DNA of 64,000 nt from Rhodobacteraceae bacterium IMCC1909 (GCA_030704425.1 JAPDHM010000002.1:248001-312000); one strand, 5' to 3'. Shown: positions 16,218 through 25,902, counted from the stretch's first letter. Notes: generated by a model from the letters alone, not told the origin. Made by a program: numbers and translations.

Positions 16218-16898
16218 ATGACAGATTTTATTTTTCGCATCCCGGCGCCCAGCGTCGAAATCTCAGGCCGAACCGATCGCTTTGCGGTGCGGCGCATTTT
16301 CTGCGTCGGGCGCAATTACGCCGAACATGCGCGGGAATTTGGCAATGATGAACGCGATCCGCCGTTCTTTTTCACCAAACCCACGGATGCCATTGTGCCC
16401 AGCGGCGCCGCTTTGACCTATCCAAGCTTGACGCAAGATCTGCATCATGAGGCGGAATTGGTGGTCGCGATAGGCACCGGCGGGCGGGATATCGCCGCCA
16501 AGGACGCTGCATCCCATATCTTTGGCTTTGCCTGCGGCAATGATTTAACCCGCCGTGATTTACAAGCCGTTGCAAAATCTCAGCGCCGCCCTTGGGATAT
16601 GTCCAAAGCATTTGACGAGAGCGCCGTGATTGGCGCGATTGTCCCCGGGCAAAGCATCGCCCCTGAGGCTGCGATCCGCTGCAACGTGGATGGGCAGCTG
16701 CGCCAGAATGCAAAAATTGGGGACATGACCTGGCCCATCGCAGATGTCATCGCTGCCCTATCAACCCATGTGACCCTCGCCCCGGGCGATTTGATTATGA
16801 CAGGCACGCCGGCTGGGGTTGGGCCAGTGGCACGGGGTCAGAGCTGCCGCGTTGAAATTGATGGATTGCCCGACGCAGAGTTTCGCTACACCGTTTAA
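16218..16898 (+). CDS. Fumarylacetoacetate hydrolase-family protein
   Basis: A 226-residue protein of the FAH superfamily, whose members hydrolyse or decarboxylate beta-diketo acids using a divalent metal. Signatures are FCVGRNYAEHA near 33, PFFFTKPTDAI near 55, the metal-binding HHEAELVVAIG near 78 and the C-terminal DLIMTGTPAGVGPV. ATG 16218 (MTDFIF) gives the usual family start; the upstream TTG is unlikely. The TAA at 16896-16898 overlaps the yejF stop in a shared TTAA. The substrate is not evident. Confidence 0.87.
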   Translation: MTDFIFRIPAPSVEISGRTDRFAVRRIFCVGRNYAEHAREFGNDERDPPFFFTKPTDAIVPSGAALTYPSLTQDLHHEAELVVAIGTGGRDIAAKDAASHIFGFACGNDLTRRDLQAVAKSQRRPWDMSKAFDESAVIGAIVPGQSIAPEAAIRCNVDGQLRQNAKIGDMTWPIADVIAALSTHVTLAPGDLIMTGTPAGVGPVARGQSCRVEIDGLPDAEFRYTV

Positions 16899-18475
16899 CC
16901 CAAGGCCGCCGCCAAGAGCGTTTGAGTATAGGGGTGCTTCGGGTTCTCAAAGATGTCCTGCGCCATGCCCTGCTCGACAATATCGCCGTCTTTCATGACC
17001 AACACGCGATGCGACAAAGCACGCACAACCTTCAAATCATGGCTGATGAAGAGATATCCAAGCTGATATTTTTGCTGCAAATCACGCAATAGATTGACAA
17101 TTTGCACTTGGACCGTGCGATCAAGCGCCGAGGTCGGCTCATCAAGCACGACGAATTTTGGGTTTAAAATCATAGCACGAGCAATAGCGATACGCTGACG
17201 CTGCCCGCCAGAAAATTCATGGGGATAACGATCCATCGTGTCCGGATCCAGCCCCACCTCGCGCAGCATCGAAGCCACCGCCTCGCGATGGTGACTGCGA
17301 TTGCCACGGCTGTGGATCTCAAGACCCTCGGAGATAATCTCCATCACCGACATGCGCGGGCTCAGACTGCCAAACGGATCTTGAAACACAACCTGCATAT
17401 CACTGCGCAATGGGCGCATTTGCCGCCGGTTGAGGGCATTGATATCCTGACCCAAAAAGGAAATTTTATTTTTGGACGCGATGAGCCGCGTAACCGCCAG
17501 GGCCAGCGAGGTTTTCCCAGAGCCAGACTCTCCCACCACCCCCAAGGTCTCCCCAGCCCGCACCGAAAGGCTGGCGGCATAGACCGCCTTCACATGCCCA
17601 ACCGTACGGCGCAAAATCCCGCGTTGAATAGGAAACCAAACCCGCAGCTGATCGGTGCAAAGCAGCTCTGGGGCATCTTCAGCCACCGGCGCAGGCGCGC
17701 CTATGGTCTCTGCATCGAGCAGCATTTTGGTATAGGCATGGCCCGGCGCATCAAAAATCTGCGCGCAAGGTCCACTTTCCACCACTTCCCCTTGGCGCAT
17801 CACCACCACGCGATCTGCGATTTTTCGCACGACGCCCAAGTCATGCGTGATGAACAACAGGCTCAGGCCCTCGCTGCGCTGCAAATCGGCCAAAAGTTCT
17901 AAAATTTGCGCCTCTATTGTCACATCAAGAGCGGTTGTTGGCTCATCGGCAATCAACAATTGTGGCTCATTGGCCAAAGCCATGGCGATCATCACCCGCT
18001 GCCTTTGCCCACCCGACAGCTGATGTGGGTAGGATTTGAGCCGCATCATCGGATCAGGAATACCGACCTTGTCGAGCAGTTCAACAATGCGGTCCTGCAA
18101 CGGCTGGCCGCGCAACCCTTGATGAACCGAAAGACTCTCGCCCAACTGTTTTTCGATGGTGTGCAGCGGGTTTAGAGAAGTCATCGGCTCTTGAAAAATA
18201 AAGCTGATATCATTGCCGCGAATGCGTTGCAGCCGGTCCTCTGGCGCGCCAATCATCTCTTCACCTTGATAGAGCACTGAGCCGCGCGCCACAGCACTTT
18301 CGGGCAAGAGGTCAACAGTGGCTAAAGCAGTCACAGATTTGCCCGACCCAGATTCGCCCACCACGGCGACAGTCTCTCCGGCGCCCACGTGAAAAGACAC
18401 ATTGCGCACCGCGGGCATCTCGCGACCGTCTTGGCGAAAATCAACCGAGAGGCCGCAGATTTCAAGCAGACTCAT
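16895..18475 (-). CDS. yejF: Peptide ABC transporter, tandem ATPase subunit YejF
   Basis: A 526-residue protein carrying two fused ABC ATPase domains, as in E. coli YejF of the YejABEF oligopeptide/microcin C importer. Each half has a Walker A (GESGSGKSVTALA near 41 and GESGSGKTSLAL near 315), an ABC signature (LSGGQRQRVMIA, FSGGQRQRIAIA) and a Walker B (LLIADEPTTALD, VVLDEPTSALD). Both sites look functional. It is the last gene of the operon and its ATG overlaps the yejE stop as ATGA. Confidence 0.93.
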   Translation of the reverse strand: MSLLEICGLSVDFRQDGREMPAVRNVSFHVGAGETVAVVGESGSGKSVTALATVDLLPESAVARGSVLYQGEEMIGAPEDRLQRIRGNDISFIFQEPMTSLNPLHTIEKQLGESLSVHQGLRGQPLQDRIVELLDKVGIPDPMMRLKSYPHQLSGGQRQRVMIAMALANEPQLLIADEPTTALDVTIEAQILELLADLQRSEGLSLLFITHDLGVVRKIADRVVVMRQGEVVESGPCAQIFDAPGHAYTKMLLDAETIGAPAPVAEDAPELLCTDQLRVWFPIQRGILRRTVGHVKAVYAASLSVRAGETLGVVGESGSGKTSLALAVTRLIASKNKISFLGQDINALNRRQMRPLRSDMQVVFQDPFGSLSPRMSVMEIISEGLEIHSRGNRSHHREAVASMLREVGLDPDTMDRYPHEFSGGQRQRIAIARAMILNPKFVVLDEPTSALDRTVQVQIVNLLRDLQQKYQLGYLFISHDLKVVRALSHRVLVMKDGDIVEQGMAQDIFENPKHPYTQTLLAAALG

Positions 18476-19587
18476 TGAAACACCTTGCGCGGATCAAAAG
18501 CATCGCGCACCCCTTCAAAAATAAAGACCAAAAGCGACAACATGATGGTAAAAACAAAAAATGCGGTGAAACCAAGATGCGGGGATTGCAAATTAAGCTT
18601 CGCCTGCTGGGTGAGTTCCCCCAAAGAGGGCGAAGAGGACGGCAAGCCAAAGCCTAGAAAATCAAGGCCCGCCAGGGTTGAAATGGCGCCAGTAACAATG
18701 AAAGGCAGAAAGGTCAGCGTGGCCACCATCGCATTGGGCAAGATATGGCGCATCATGATGGTCCAATTGCTCACCCCAAGCGCTTCGGCCGCGCGCACAT
18801 ATTCAAAATTCCGCGCGCGAAAAAACTCTGCCCGGATCAAACCCGTAAGCGCCGGCCAGCCGAAGATGATGGACAGGGTCGCCAAAAGCCAAAAGCTGCG
18901 CCCCAATATCGCTGTCATAATGATGATGACGTAAAGCGATGGCAGAGCCGAAAAAATTTCAAGGAACCTTTGGAACAAAAGATCCGTCCAACCGCCAAAA
19001 TACCCCTGCACCGCCCCGGCGATGATGCCGATGATCGACGCGAAAACGGTCACCACCAGCGCGAAAACGATTGACAGGCGGAAGCCATAAATCACCCGTG
19101 CCAGCACGTCGCGGGTGGTGTCATCTGTTCCCAGCCAATGAGACGCATCCGGCGGCGACGGGGCTGAGCGGCCCAAATCATTCGGTGTGTCGTAACTATA
19201 GGGCACGGGTGGCCAGAGCATCCAACCTGGGGAAAACTCCACCACCTGCGCCCCAAAATCCCCCGTATCGATGGCGGCCATGGTCACTTCGGGATCGTCA
19301 AAACAGATCTCTAAGCCGCCGGAACGGATCAAGCATTGCACTTCTGGATCGCGATAGGTGGCTTCGGTCTGAAAATCACCCCCAAAGGCCGTTTCGGGAT
19401 AAAACTGCATCACTGGCACGAACAGCTCACCGCGATAACTGACCAATATTGGTTTGTCATTGGCAATAAATTCGGCACATAAGCTGAGACCAAAGAGCAG
19501 GGAAAAGATCCAAAAGGACCAAACTGCCCGGCGGTTTTTCTTGAAATTATTGAGGCGGCGCCGGTTTAGAGGAGAAAGTTTGATCAT
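18472..19587 (-). CDS. yejE: Peptide ABC transporter permease YejE
   Basis: A 371-residue inner-membrane permease of the YejE/DppC type. It has an N-terminal membrane anchor (residues about 20-42), a long periplasmic insertion, then five helices with the EAA-loop AAEALGVSNWTIMMRHILPN that contacts the ATPase. The C-terminal AFDPRKVF matches the family. ATGA overlaps at both ends place it in a coupled yejA-B-E-F operon. Confidence 0.93.
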   Translation of the reverse strand: MIKLSPLNRRRLNNFKKNRRAVWSFWIFSLLFGLSLCAEFIANDKPILVSYRGELFVPVMQFYPETAFGGDFQTEATYRDPEVQCLIRSGGLEICFDDPEVTMAAIDTGDFGAQVVEFSPGWMLWPPVPYSYDTPNDLGRSAPSPPDASHWLGTDDTTRDVLARVIYGFRLSIVFALVVTVFASIIGIIAGAVQGYFGGWTDLLFQRFLEIFSALPSLYVIIIMTAILGRSFWLLATLSIIFGWPALTGLIRAEFFRARNFEYVRAAEALGVSNWTIMMRHILPNAMVATLTFLPFIVTGAISTLAGLDFLGFGLPSSSPSLGELTQQAKLNLQSPHLGFTAFFVFTIMLSLLVFIFEGVRDAFDPRKVFQ

Positions 19588-20663
19588 CCGCGGGCCTCAA
19601 AATCAATCCGTGGATCTATGATAACATACATCAGATCCGACAAAATTCCCACGATCAACCCAAGCAGGCCAAAAGCGAACAAGGTGCCAAACATCACCGG
19701 ATAATCGCGCGATATCGCCGCCTCAAAACCAAGGCGGCCCAGGCCATCCAAAGAGAAAATCGTCTCAATGAACAGCGACCCCCCGAAGAATACGCCGATA
19801 AACAAGCTGGGAAACCCAGCAATCACGATCAACATTGCATTGCGAAAGATATGGCCAAACAACACCCGGTTCTCGGTCAGCCCTTTCGCACGGGCGGTCA
19901 CGACGTATTGCTTGCGAATTTCATCGAGGAATGAATTCTTAGTCAAAAGCGTCAGCGTGGCAAAGCCAGAGATCACAGAGGCAAAAATCGGCAGGGCCAT
20001 ATGCCAAAAATAATCGCCAATCTTTGCCAAAAGGCTCAACTCCTCAAATCCATTGGAGGTTAGGCCGCGCAGCGGGAAGATCTGCCAGTAGGAGCCACCA
20101 GCGAAGAGCACCAAAAGCATGATGGCAAAGAGAAACGACGGGATGCCGTAGCCGACGATCACCAAAGCGCTGGTCACTGTATCAAATGTGCTGCCGTCGC
20201 GCATGGCCTTCCGCACCCCCAGAGGGATGCTCACCATATAGATCAGCAAGGTGGACCATAGGCCCAAAGAGATCGACACAGGCATTTTCTCCAGCACCAA
20301 ATCCACCACTTTGATGGAACGAAAATAGCTCTCACCAAAGTCAAACTGGATATATTTCCACATCATGCGGGTGAAGCGCTCCATGGGCGGCCGATCGAGG
20401 CCAAATTCACGCTCCAATTGTTCAATATATTCCTGAGGCAAACCGCGCGCTCCGGCATATTGATCATTGCCCGCAGTTTCACCGATGCCCGCGTCGTCAC
20501 CGCCGGTGATAGCGGCGAAGACATCGCCTTCACCCTCCAACTGCGCCAAGACCTGCTCCACCGGGCCACCTGGGACAAATTGGATCAGGGCAAAATTGAC
20601 AATCATCACCCCCAGAAGTGTGGGGATGACCAGCAAAAGCCTGCGGATAATATATGCAATCAT
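19584..20663 (-). CDS. yejB: Peptide ABC transporter permease YejB
   Basis: A 359-residue permease of the YejB/DppB type. The N-terminus MIAYIIRRLLLVIPTLLGVM is the typical first membrane segment, followed by a long periplasmic loop with GLDRPP and SYFRS. The EAA loop is TARAKGLTENRVLFGHIFRN, and the family C-terminus YVIIDPRIDFEARG is present. It starts one base after the yejA stop. Confidence 0.93.
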   Translation of the reverse strand: MIAYIIRRLLLVIPTLLGVMIVNFALIQFVPGGPVEQVLAQLEGEGDVFAAITGGDDAGIGETAGNDQYAGARGLPQEYIEQLEREFGLDRPPMERFTRMMWKYIQFDFGESYFRSIKVVDLVLEKMPVSISLGLWSTLLIYMVSIPLGVRKAMRDGSTFDTVTSALVIVGYGIPSFLFAIMLLVLFAGGSYWQIFPLRGLTSNGFEELSLLAKIGDYFWHMALPIFASVISGFATLTLLTKNSFLDEIRKQYVVTARAKGLTENRVLFGHIFRNAMLIVIAGFPSLFIGVFFGGSLFIETIFSLDGLGRLGFEAAISRDYPVMFGTLFAFGLLGLIVGILSDLMYVIIDPRIDFEARG

Positions 20664-20664
20664 A

Positions 20665-22536
20665 TTAGTTTAACACACCTGCAGCTTCTAACTTGGCAGC
20701 TTTCTCTGCATCAAACCACCAAAAATCCAGCTCGCCGCGTGCGAAGGGCGGCAGCGGGTCGGGGTGGCCATATTGATCGTAATAGGCAACCGTATGTACC
20801 GCTTTGAACCATTGCGGGATCCAAAAGCGTTTGGCCCGCAATACCCGATCCAGCGCGCGTATATTGGTGTTCAGCTCCGCTTTGCTCTGCGCGCGCACGA
20901 CTTTTTCAATCAAAGCATCAACGGCAGGGTCCGAAAGCCCCATCAAATTGCGGCTGCTTTGGTCCATGGCCTTGGTGCCAAAATATTGCTCCAAACCTGA
21001 AGAAGGCTCAAAACCCATACGCATCGAATGGGTGGTGACATCGAAATCATAGGCGCGGGTTCGTTCACTTTCCTGCGCCGTATCCACACGGTTGAGGCGC
21101 GCATCAATGCCCAGAGATTTCATATTCTCAATCATGGGATTGGTGATGCGGTCAAAGGCTGGCGAGCTGTCCAGTACCTCTAGGGTGAAGACCTGCCCAT
21201 CTTTTTCGCGCATCCCGTCTGCGTTGACACGCCAGCCCGCCTCATCCATCAGCTGCGACGCGCGGCGCAGGTTTTTGCGATCCAATTGCCGCTCGCCTGA
21301 CACTGGCGCCATGACCGCCTCATCCGTGAGGATCTCAGCGCTCAACAGGCCCTGATACACCAAGGGCTGCAACACCGCCCGCTCGCCCTCGGTCGGCGCA
21401 CCAGTGGCCTCAAGCTCAGAGTTGCCCCAAAAGGACTGCACCCTCTCGTAAAGACCATAGAACAGCTGCGCGTTGGACCATTCAAAATTAAACATCATTG
21501 CTAAAGCTTCGCGCACCCGCCGATCCTGGAACTTTTCGCGCCGCAGGTTAAACACATAGGCCTGCGCCATGGCCAGATTGCCATCGGGCAATTCGGTTTT
21601 TGCCACATACCCCGCCTCAATGGACGCAAAATCATAGGAGGTCGCCCATTGTTTTGAGCTGTTTTCAGATCTAAACGTGTAGAGCCCGCCCTTGAACCCC
21701 TCAAAGGCCGCAGCCGAATCTGCAAAATATTCCACCCGAATGCGGTCAAAATTATTCCTGCCAATATTGGCAGGAAGAGCCTCGCCCCAATAATCATCGC
21801 GGCGGACATAGATCACGCGCTGGTTCACCTCATAGCTTTCGAGCACAAAGGGACCGGTGCCGATGAAAGGAATAAGCGAAGAATCGTCCAAACGCGCGCC
21901 CGTGCTTTCGAACCAAGCCTTTGAAAAAACAGGAATTCCACCAGCCAAATCGATTACATCGCGGCGCGGCGCATCCTCTGTGAAGGTAAATTTGATCTGC
22001 AGCGGCGAGAGGATCTCGATCTCGGCCACCATACCCGAGACGGCCGCGCGGTAGGAGGGTAAACCCTGCTCCATGAACAAATTAAAGCTGAACTTCACAT
22101 CTTCAGCCGTCAAAGCCGATCCATCCGAAAACCGCACATCATCGCGCAGGGTAAAAATGGCCCAATCGAGACTTTTGGGGTACTCAACGGCGGTACACAG
22201 GAAACAATAGCTCGCGCTTGCATCATCAGCAAAAGAGGTCATGACTGATTCAAACGGGATCGACGATAGGGCAGCTTGATTGCCCTTGCGGGCATAGGGG
22301 TTGAAACTGTCAAAGGTTCCAAAGGACCATTGTGAAATTTCGCCGCCCTTGGGCGCCACAGGATTCACATAGTCCAAATGCGCAAAATCCGCCGGATATT
22401 TCAAATCGCCAAAATATGAATAGCCATGACTGACAGTGACCGGGTCATGCGCCTCTGCGGCAAGCCCGCTTGCGCTCGTCACAACCAAAGCCGCGCCCAA
22501 CACTAGACTGTCACAAAACCCTAAAGTCATCTGCAT
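20665..22536 (-). CDS. yejA: Peptide ABC transporter substrate-binding protein YejA
   Basis: A 623-residue periplasmic binding protein of family SBP_bac_5. A signal peptide ends near ASGLAAEA (residue 28-30). Recognisable family blocks are DGSALTAEDVKFSFN, FTFTEDAPRRDVIDLAGG, and the C-terminal WIPQWFKAVHTVAYYD typical of YejA. It is the first gene of yejABEF, after GAGGT on the minus strand, with a 14-bp palindrome 58 bp upstream. In other bacteria the system takes up oligopeptides and can admit microcin C. Two nearby starts (22536 and 22530) are possible. Confidence 0.93.
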   Translation of the reverse strand: MQMTLGFCDSLVLGAALVVTSASGLAAEAHDPVTVSHGYSYFGDLKYPADFAHLDYVNPVAPKGGEISQWSFGTFDSFNPYARKGNQAALSSIPFESVMTSFADDASASYCFLCTAVEYPKSLDWAIFTLRDDVRFSDGSALTAEDVKFSFNLFMEQGLPSYRAAVSGMVAEIEILSPLQIKFTFTEDAPRRDVIDLAGGIPVFSKAWFESTGARLDDSSLIPFIGTGPFVLESYEVNQRVIYVRRDDYWGEALPANIGRNNFDRIRVEYFADSAAAFEGFKGGLYTFRSENSSKQWATSYDFASIEAGYVAKTELPDGNLAMAQAYVFNLRREKFQDRRVREALAMMFNFEWSNAQLFYGLYERVQSFWGNSELEATGAPTEGERAVLQPLVYQGLLSAEILTDEAVMAPVSGERQLDRKNLRRASQLMDEAGWRVNADGMREKDGQVFTLEVLDSSPAFDRITNPMIENMKSLGIDARLNRVDTAQESERTRAYDFDVTTHSMRMGFEPSSGLEQYFGTKAMDQSSRNLMGLSDPAVDALIEKVVRAQSKAELNTNIRALDRVLRAKRFWIPQWFKAVHTVAYYDQYGHPDPLPPFARGELDFWWFDAEKAAKLEAAGVLN

Positions 22537-22593
22537 ACCTCAATACCTCACTGTTTTTTCAAACCCACCAACAGAATTTAACTTAGAGGTTTT

Positions 22594-22607
22594 TTCGCAA
22601 TTGCGAA
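22594..22607. promoter_or_regulatory. 14-bp perfect palindrome upstream of yejA
   Basis: TTCGCAATTGCGAA is a perfect palindrome, 58 bp before the yejA start and 137 bp beyond the cytochrome stop. Its size and position fit a dimeric repressor operator for the peptide importer operon. The regulator is not encoded nearby. Confidence 0.45.
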
Positions 22608-22675
22608 GGGGGCAGCGTATTATTTTGACGCAAATCTGCGCCGGTACGGGCCATCACAGCGCCCAAAACGCACAA

Positions 22676-22700
22676 AGGGCCGCCAAAAGGCAGCCCTGTC
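22676..22700 (-). terminator. Hairpin downstream of the cytochrome gene
   Basis: On the minus strand GGGCTGCC pairs with GGCGGCCC around a TTTT loop (one mismatch), followed by a T-containing tail. It lies about 45 bp after the cytochrome c stop and probably ends that transcript. Confidence 0.5.
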
Positions 22701-22744
22701 GCAGGTTCGTGCAGAAAATTGCAGCTATAACATCTTCTTTGCGG

Positions 22745-23278
22745 TTAGTCGCTGATGGTCTCAAGATAGGCGATTAAATTCGCGCGATCTTCGGGCTTGG
22801 ACAAGCCATTGAAACTCATCTTTGTGCCTGGCGCGTATTTGGAGGGCTTGGTCAGGAAACCATCAAGGTTCTCAGGGCTCCAAGTCTCGGCCACGGCCAC
22901 AAGGCTGCCGGAGTAGCCAAAGCCGTCAACCGAACCCACAGCCCGATCAACAACTGCGTAAAGATGCGGCCCAACACCATTGGCGCCCGCTTCCAATTTA
23001 TGGCAAGCGGCGCATTTCTTGAACACTTTCGCGCCTTTCTCAAGGTCAGCTGAGGCCAGGAGGTCTTCCAACATAGGGCCGTCTTCGGCCTCCGCCTCGT
23101 CTACTTCTTCACCGCTATCGGTTTCGATCCAAGCAACGCCATGGTATTCCCCATGGTGCGCAGGGCTATAAATTTTGTCAGCAATCCAGCCGCCAAGAAC
23201 AAAAACAAGCAGAGCCGAACAGAGGGCGGCTGCAATTTTGGTCAAAGTCATCGTGTCAAACATGTCGCGATCCATCAT
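22745..23278 (-). CDS. Membrane-anchored c-type cytochrome (CycM/c552-like)
   Basis: A 177-residue cytochrome with an uncleaved N-terminal membrane anchor (TLTKIAAALCSALLVFVLGG), an acidic linker, and a class I heme domain with CAACHKLE near 95 and the axial methionine in GTKMSFNGL near 152. This layout matches the CycM/cytochrome c552 proteins that shuttle electrons from the bc1 complex to terminal oxidases in Paracoccus and relatives. ATG 23278 has AGAGGGA rather far upstream; the later in-frame ATG at 23263 (MFDTMTLTK) is an equally plausible start. It is divergent from pheA. Confidence 0.9.
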   Translation of the reverse strand: MMDRDMFDTMTLTKIAAALCSALLVFVLGGWIADKIYSPAHHGEYHGVAWIETDSGEEVDEAEAEDGPMLEDLLASADLEKGAKVFKKCAACHKLEAGANGVGPHLYAVVDRAVGSVDGFGYSGSLVAVAETWSPENLDGFLTKPSKYAPGTKMSFNGLSKPEDRANLIAYLETISD

Positions 23279-23382
23279 TACAATTGGGTTGTATCCCTCT
23301 AGTCCCTTCCCCCCCTGTCGTGCAAGGTGTAGATGGCGCGACGAAACGCCCTTTTTCGCGGAATTTGCTCAGGAGACACAAA

Positions 23383-24213
23383 ATGGCCGAAAAAATAGCC
23401 TTCCAAGGAGAACTCGGCGCCTATTCTCATGAAGCCTGTGTTGCCTCCCGGCCCAATCATGAGCCCCTCCCCTGCGCCACATTCGAAGACGTCATCGCGG
23501 CGGTAAAAACCGGAGCGGCAGAATTTGCCATGCTTCCTGTGGAGAATACCACCTACGGACGCGTCGCCGATATGCATCGCCTGCTGCCCGAAAGCGGTCT
23601 ATTCATTAATGACGAAGTCTTTGTCCGCGTGCGGATCAACCTCTTGGCCCTGCCCGGCGTCGATTTGAGCGATATCAAAGTGGCGCGTGGGCATTTGGTA
23701 ATTTTACCTCAATGCCGGAAATTTTTGGACGCCCATGGCATCCGCGGTGAAGCCGCCGCGGATAATGCCGGGGCTGCCGCCGATATTGCCGCGCGCAATG
23801 AACGCACCGCCGCAGCGCTGGCCTCTGAATTGGCCGGCCGCATTCATGGCCTGGAGGTCTTGCAAAAAGACGTTGAAGATCAATCTCATAACACCACTCG
23901 CTTTTTGGTCATGTCGGCCCAAAACCAACCTGAACGGCGCAGAGGTAAGATGCTGACCAGCTTTGTTTTTCAAGTGCGCAACATCCCCGCCGCGCTTTAT
24001 AAGGCCATGGGCGGCTTTGCGACCAATGGGGTCAACATGATCAAATTGGAAAGCTACATGATGGGTGGCGCCTTTCGCGCAACGCAATTTTATGCGGATA
24101 TTGAAGGCCATCCCGATGACCCTGAGGTGAAACGCGCCATCGATGAGCTGGCATTTTTCACCGATATGATTCGCGTGTTAGGAACCTATCCCGCCGATCC
24201 AGGCCGGCCTTAA
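23383..24213 (+). CDS. pheA: Prephenate dehydratase
   Basis: A 276-residue monofunctional enzyme that converts prephenate to phenylpyruvate for phenylalanine synthesis. The catalytic PDT domain covers the first 175 residues or so (FQGELGAYSHEA at the start, MLPVENTTYGRV near 48, and the NTTRFLV motif near 170). A C-terminal ACT domain (TSFVFQVRNIPAALYKAMG onward) should give feedback control by phenylalanine, with the ESYMM segment corresponding to the ESRP effector site. ATG 23383 is fixed by AGGAG eight bases upstream. Its TAA overlaps the SRPBCC gene stop. Confidence 0.94.
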   Translation: MAEKIAFQGELGAYSHEACVASRPNHEPLPCATFEDVIAAVKTGAAEFAMLPVENTTYGRVADMHRLLPESGLFINDEVFVRVRINLLALPGVDLSDIKVARGHLVILPQCRKFLDAHGIRGEAAADNAGAAADIAARNERTAAALASELAGRIHGLEVLQKDVEDQSHNTTRFLVMSAQNQPERRRGKMLTSFVFQVRNIPAALYKAMGGFATNGVNMIKLESYMMGGAFRATQFYADIEGHPDDPEVKRAIDELAFFTDMIRVLGTYPADPGRP

Positions 24214-24680
24214 CCGCTGTTGACCTGACCGCTTCGGTACATCTGCACGGCCCAATCATGAAGTCGGGATTTGAATTTCCGATCCAATGAGCCTTTTGCA
24301 AAGCGCATGGATTGCAGCAAGAGCCGCGCCGATAGGTTTTTGGGCTGCATTTCAACTGATACCAACAATCGGGAGCGGTTTGGCGCCAAAGTCAAAACCG
24401 AAATCGCCACAACCCCCGTCAGCCCATCTGATTCGTTTGATAGGCACAGGCTCTCCGGCGCTTGCACCTCCGTCACCAAACAGCGCAGTTTTCGCGCCCG
24501 GCCCCGGAATTTGAAATCGATCTCCCAAGCCATGCCCGGCCCCACCTCCGGGCGATTATCCACCCGACGCATAGCGATGCCGCGTTGCTGCATCGCGCGT
24601 TGAAACTGCTCATGATCGCACAGGACGGCAAAAACCGCCTGCGCAGGTGCTTCTATATCTTCATGACTTGAAAACTTCAT
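24210..24680 (-). CDS. SRPBCC-fold family protein
   Basis: A 156-residue START/SRPBCC-like protein with the usual opening MKFSSHEDIEAPAQAVFAVL and a beta-rich middle (WEIDFKFRGRARKLRCLVTE). Such proteins bind hydrophobic ligands, but no ligand can be named. It is convergent with pheA, sharing a TTAA stop overlap. It is a stand-alone gene 63 bp downstream of nudC on the same strand. Confidence 0.75.
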   Translation of the reverse strand: MKFSSHEDIEAPAQAVFAVLCDHEQFQRAMQQRGIAMRRVDNRPEVGPGMAWEIDFKFRGRARKLRCLVTEVQAPESLCLSNESDGLTGVVAISVLTLAPNRSRLLVSVEMQPKNLSARLLLQSMRFAKGSLDRKFKSRLHDWAVQMYRSGQVNSG

Positions 24681-24743
24681 CTACTGCCTTGGGATTAATA
24701 ATTTTCACACATCTTATTAATTCAATTTATTCAAAACTTTGGG

Positions 24744-25715
24744 TTACTCTAAATGATCTGCCAGCCAATGTTCCAGTAAAAAATGCGCAATCGCACCCTT
24801 TCGTGCCGGTTTAATTTCAGGATGCACCCCCTCGAACACGTCCAACATCTCTTCACGGCTAACCCAGAGCGCGTCTTCAATCTCTTTGGGATCGATTACT
24901 ATATCCGCATTCAACGCCTCGCCAGCACAGCCAAACATCAAAGACGCAGGAAAGGGCCAAGGCTGGCTGGCCAGGTAACGCACCTGCCCGACACGAATGC
25001 CCGATTCTTCAAAAACCTCCCGACGCACAGCCGCCTCCAATGTCTCACCTGGTTCAACAAAACCCGCCAAAAGCGAATACATCCCGTCCGGCCAGGCATG
25101 TGAACGCCCCATCAAAACCTTATTTCCATTCGTAATCAGCATGATCACAACCGGATCAGTGCGCGGGAAATGCGAACGATTACAGGCTGGGCAATTGCGC
25201 TGCCACCCCGCCATCGCCATATCAGACGGCGCGCCACAGGTGGCACAATACCCATGGGTGCGGTGCCATTCCAAAAGCCCGCGCCCGGTGGCCGCCAATT
25301 CAGCATCACGCGCGGACAATTGCGTCATAATCACCCGCAATTCAGCGAAATACTCGCTATTCGTCAAAGCCGGATGCACCTGCTGCGACGGATCAAGAAA
25401 GGCATTCAAGGTTTCGGGCAGCTCTTCAGGCTCCCAAATGGAGATATCCGCCAAAAACAACGGCTCTTTGGCCTCATTCAGTCCCAAAAAGACCAGAGAA
25501 TCGGCCGCGCGGCCTAAAGCCGGGTGATCCAAATCCAGCCAAGCCAATCCGAGCGCACCCTCCGCCTGGACCTGCACCAGGGGCTTTCCACGCCAAAACA
25601 AGGTGGTTTTGGCCGAACTCAGCGCCTGAAGGTCCGCCTGGGCCTCTCGGCCGCGCAATTCTGCGGCCCGGTTGAGCGCAGAGCCCCCAAAAGTAACTGT
25701 TTCCGCATGGCGCAT
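24744..25715 (-). CDS. nudC: NAD(+) diphosphatase NudC
   Basis: A 323-residue Nudix enzyme that hydrolyses NAD(H) and removes NAD caps from RNA. It has the NudC-type zinc ribbon (YCATCGAP and NCPACNRSHFPRTDP around 160-185), the Nudix box GFVEPGETLEAAVRREVFEE near 222, and the NudC-specific motif SQPWPFPASLM near 254. The N-terminal domain is complete. It is divergent from the SRP RNA. Confidence 0.94.
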   Translation of the reverse strand: MRHAETVTFGGSALNRAAELRGREAQADLQALSSAKTTLFWRGKPLVQVQAEGALGLAWLDLDHPALGRAADSLVFLGLNEAKEPLFLADISIWEPEELPETLNAFLDPSQQVHPALTNSEYFAELRVIMTQLSARDAELAATGRGLLEWHRTHGYCATCGAPSDMAMAGWQRNCPACNRSHFPRTDPVVIMLITNGNKVLMGRSHAWPDGMYSLLAGFVEPGETLEAAVRREVFEESGIRVGQVRYLASQPWPFPASLMFGCAGEALNADIVIDPKEIEDALWVSREEMLDVFEGVHPEIKPARKGAIAHFLLEHWLADHLE

Positions 25716-25796
25716 GTGCTCAATCCCAACTTTTTATCACCAGTGCATTCAATTCGCCCCAGCGATGAATTGCAATGTCAATTTCAAAGCCCTATA

Positions 25797-25902
25797 CGGG
25801 GCACGAGAGGTTGGCGCGGGCAAGTGCCTCGCCAACCTGGTCAGATCCGGAAGGAAGCAGCCACAACGAGCCCCACTTGGGTCGATGTCCAACCTCTCAC
25901 CC
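25797..25902 (+). ncRNA. ffs: Signal recognition particle RNA (4.5S, bacterial small type)
   Basis: The conserved domain IV apical region CCTGGTCAGATCCGGAAGGA with GCAGCC following is present at about 25836-25862. Long-stem strands GAGAGGTTGG (25805-25814) and CCAACCTCTC (25889-25898) pair perfectly. Total length is near 105 nt, as in small SRP RNAs of alphaproteobacteria. Exact ends are estimated. It lies just upstream of dnaX on the same strand. Confidence 0.92.
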
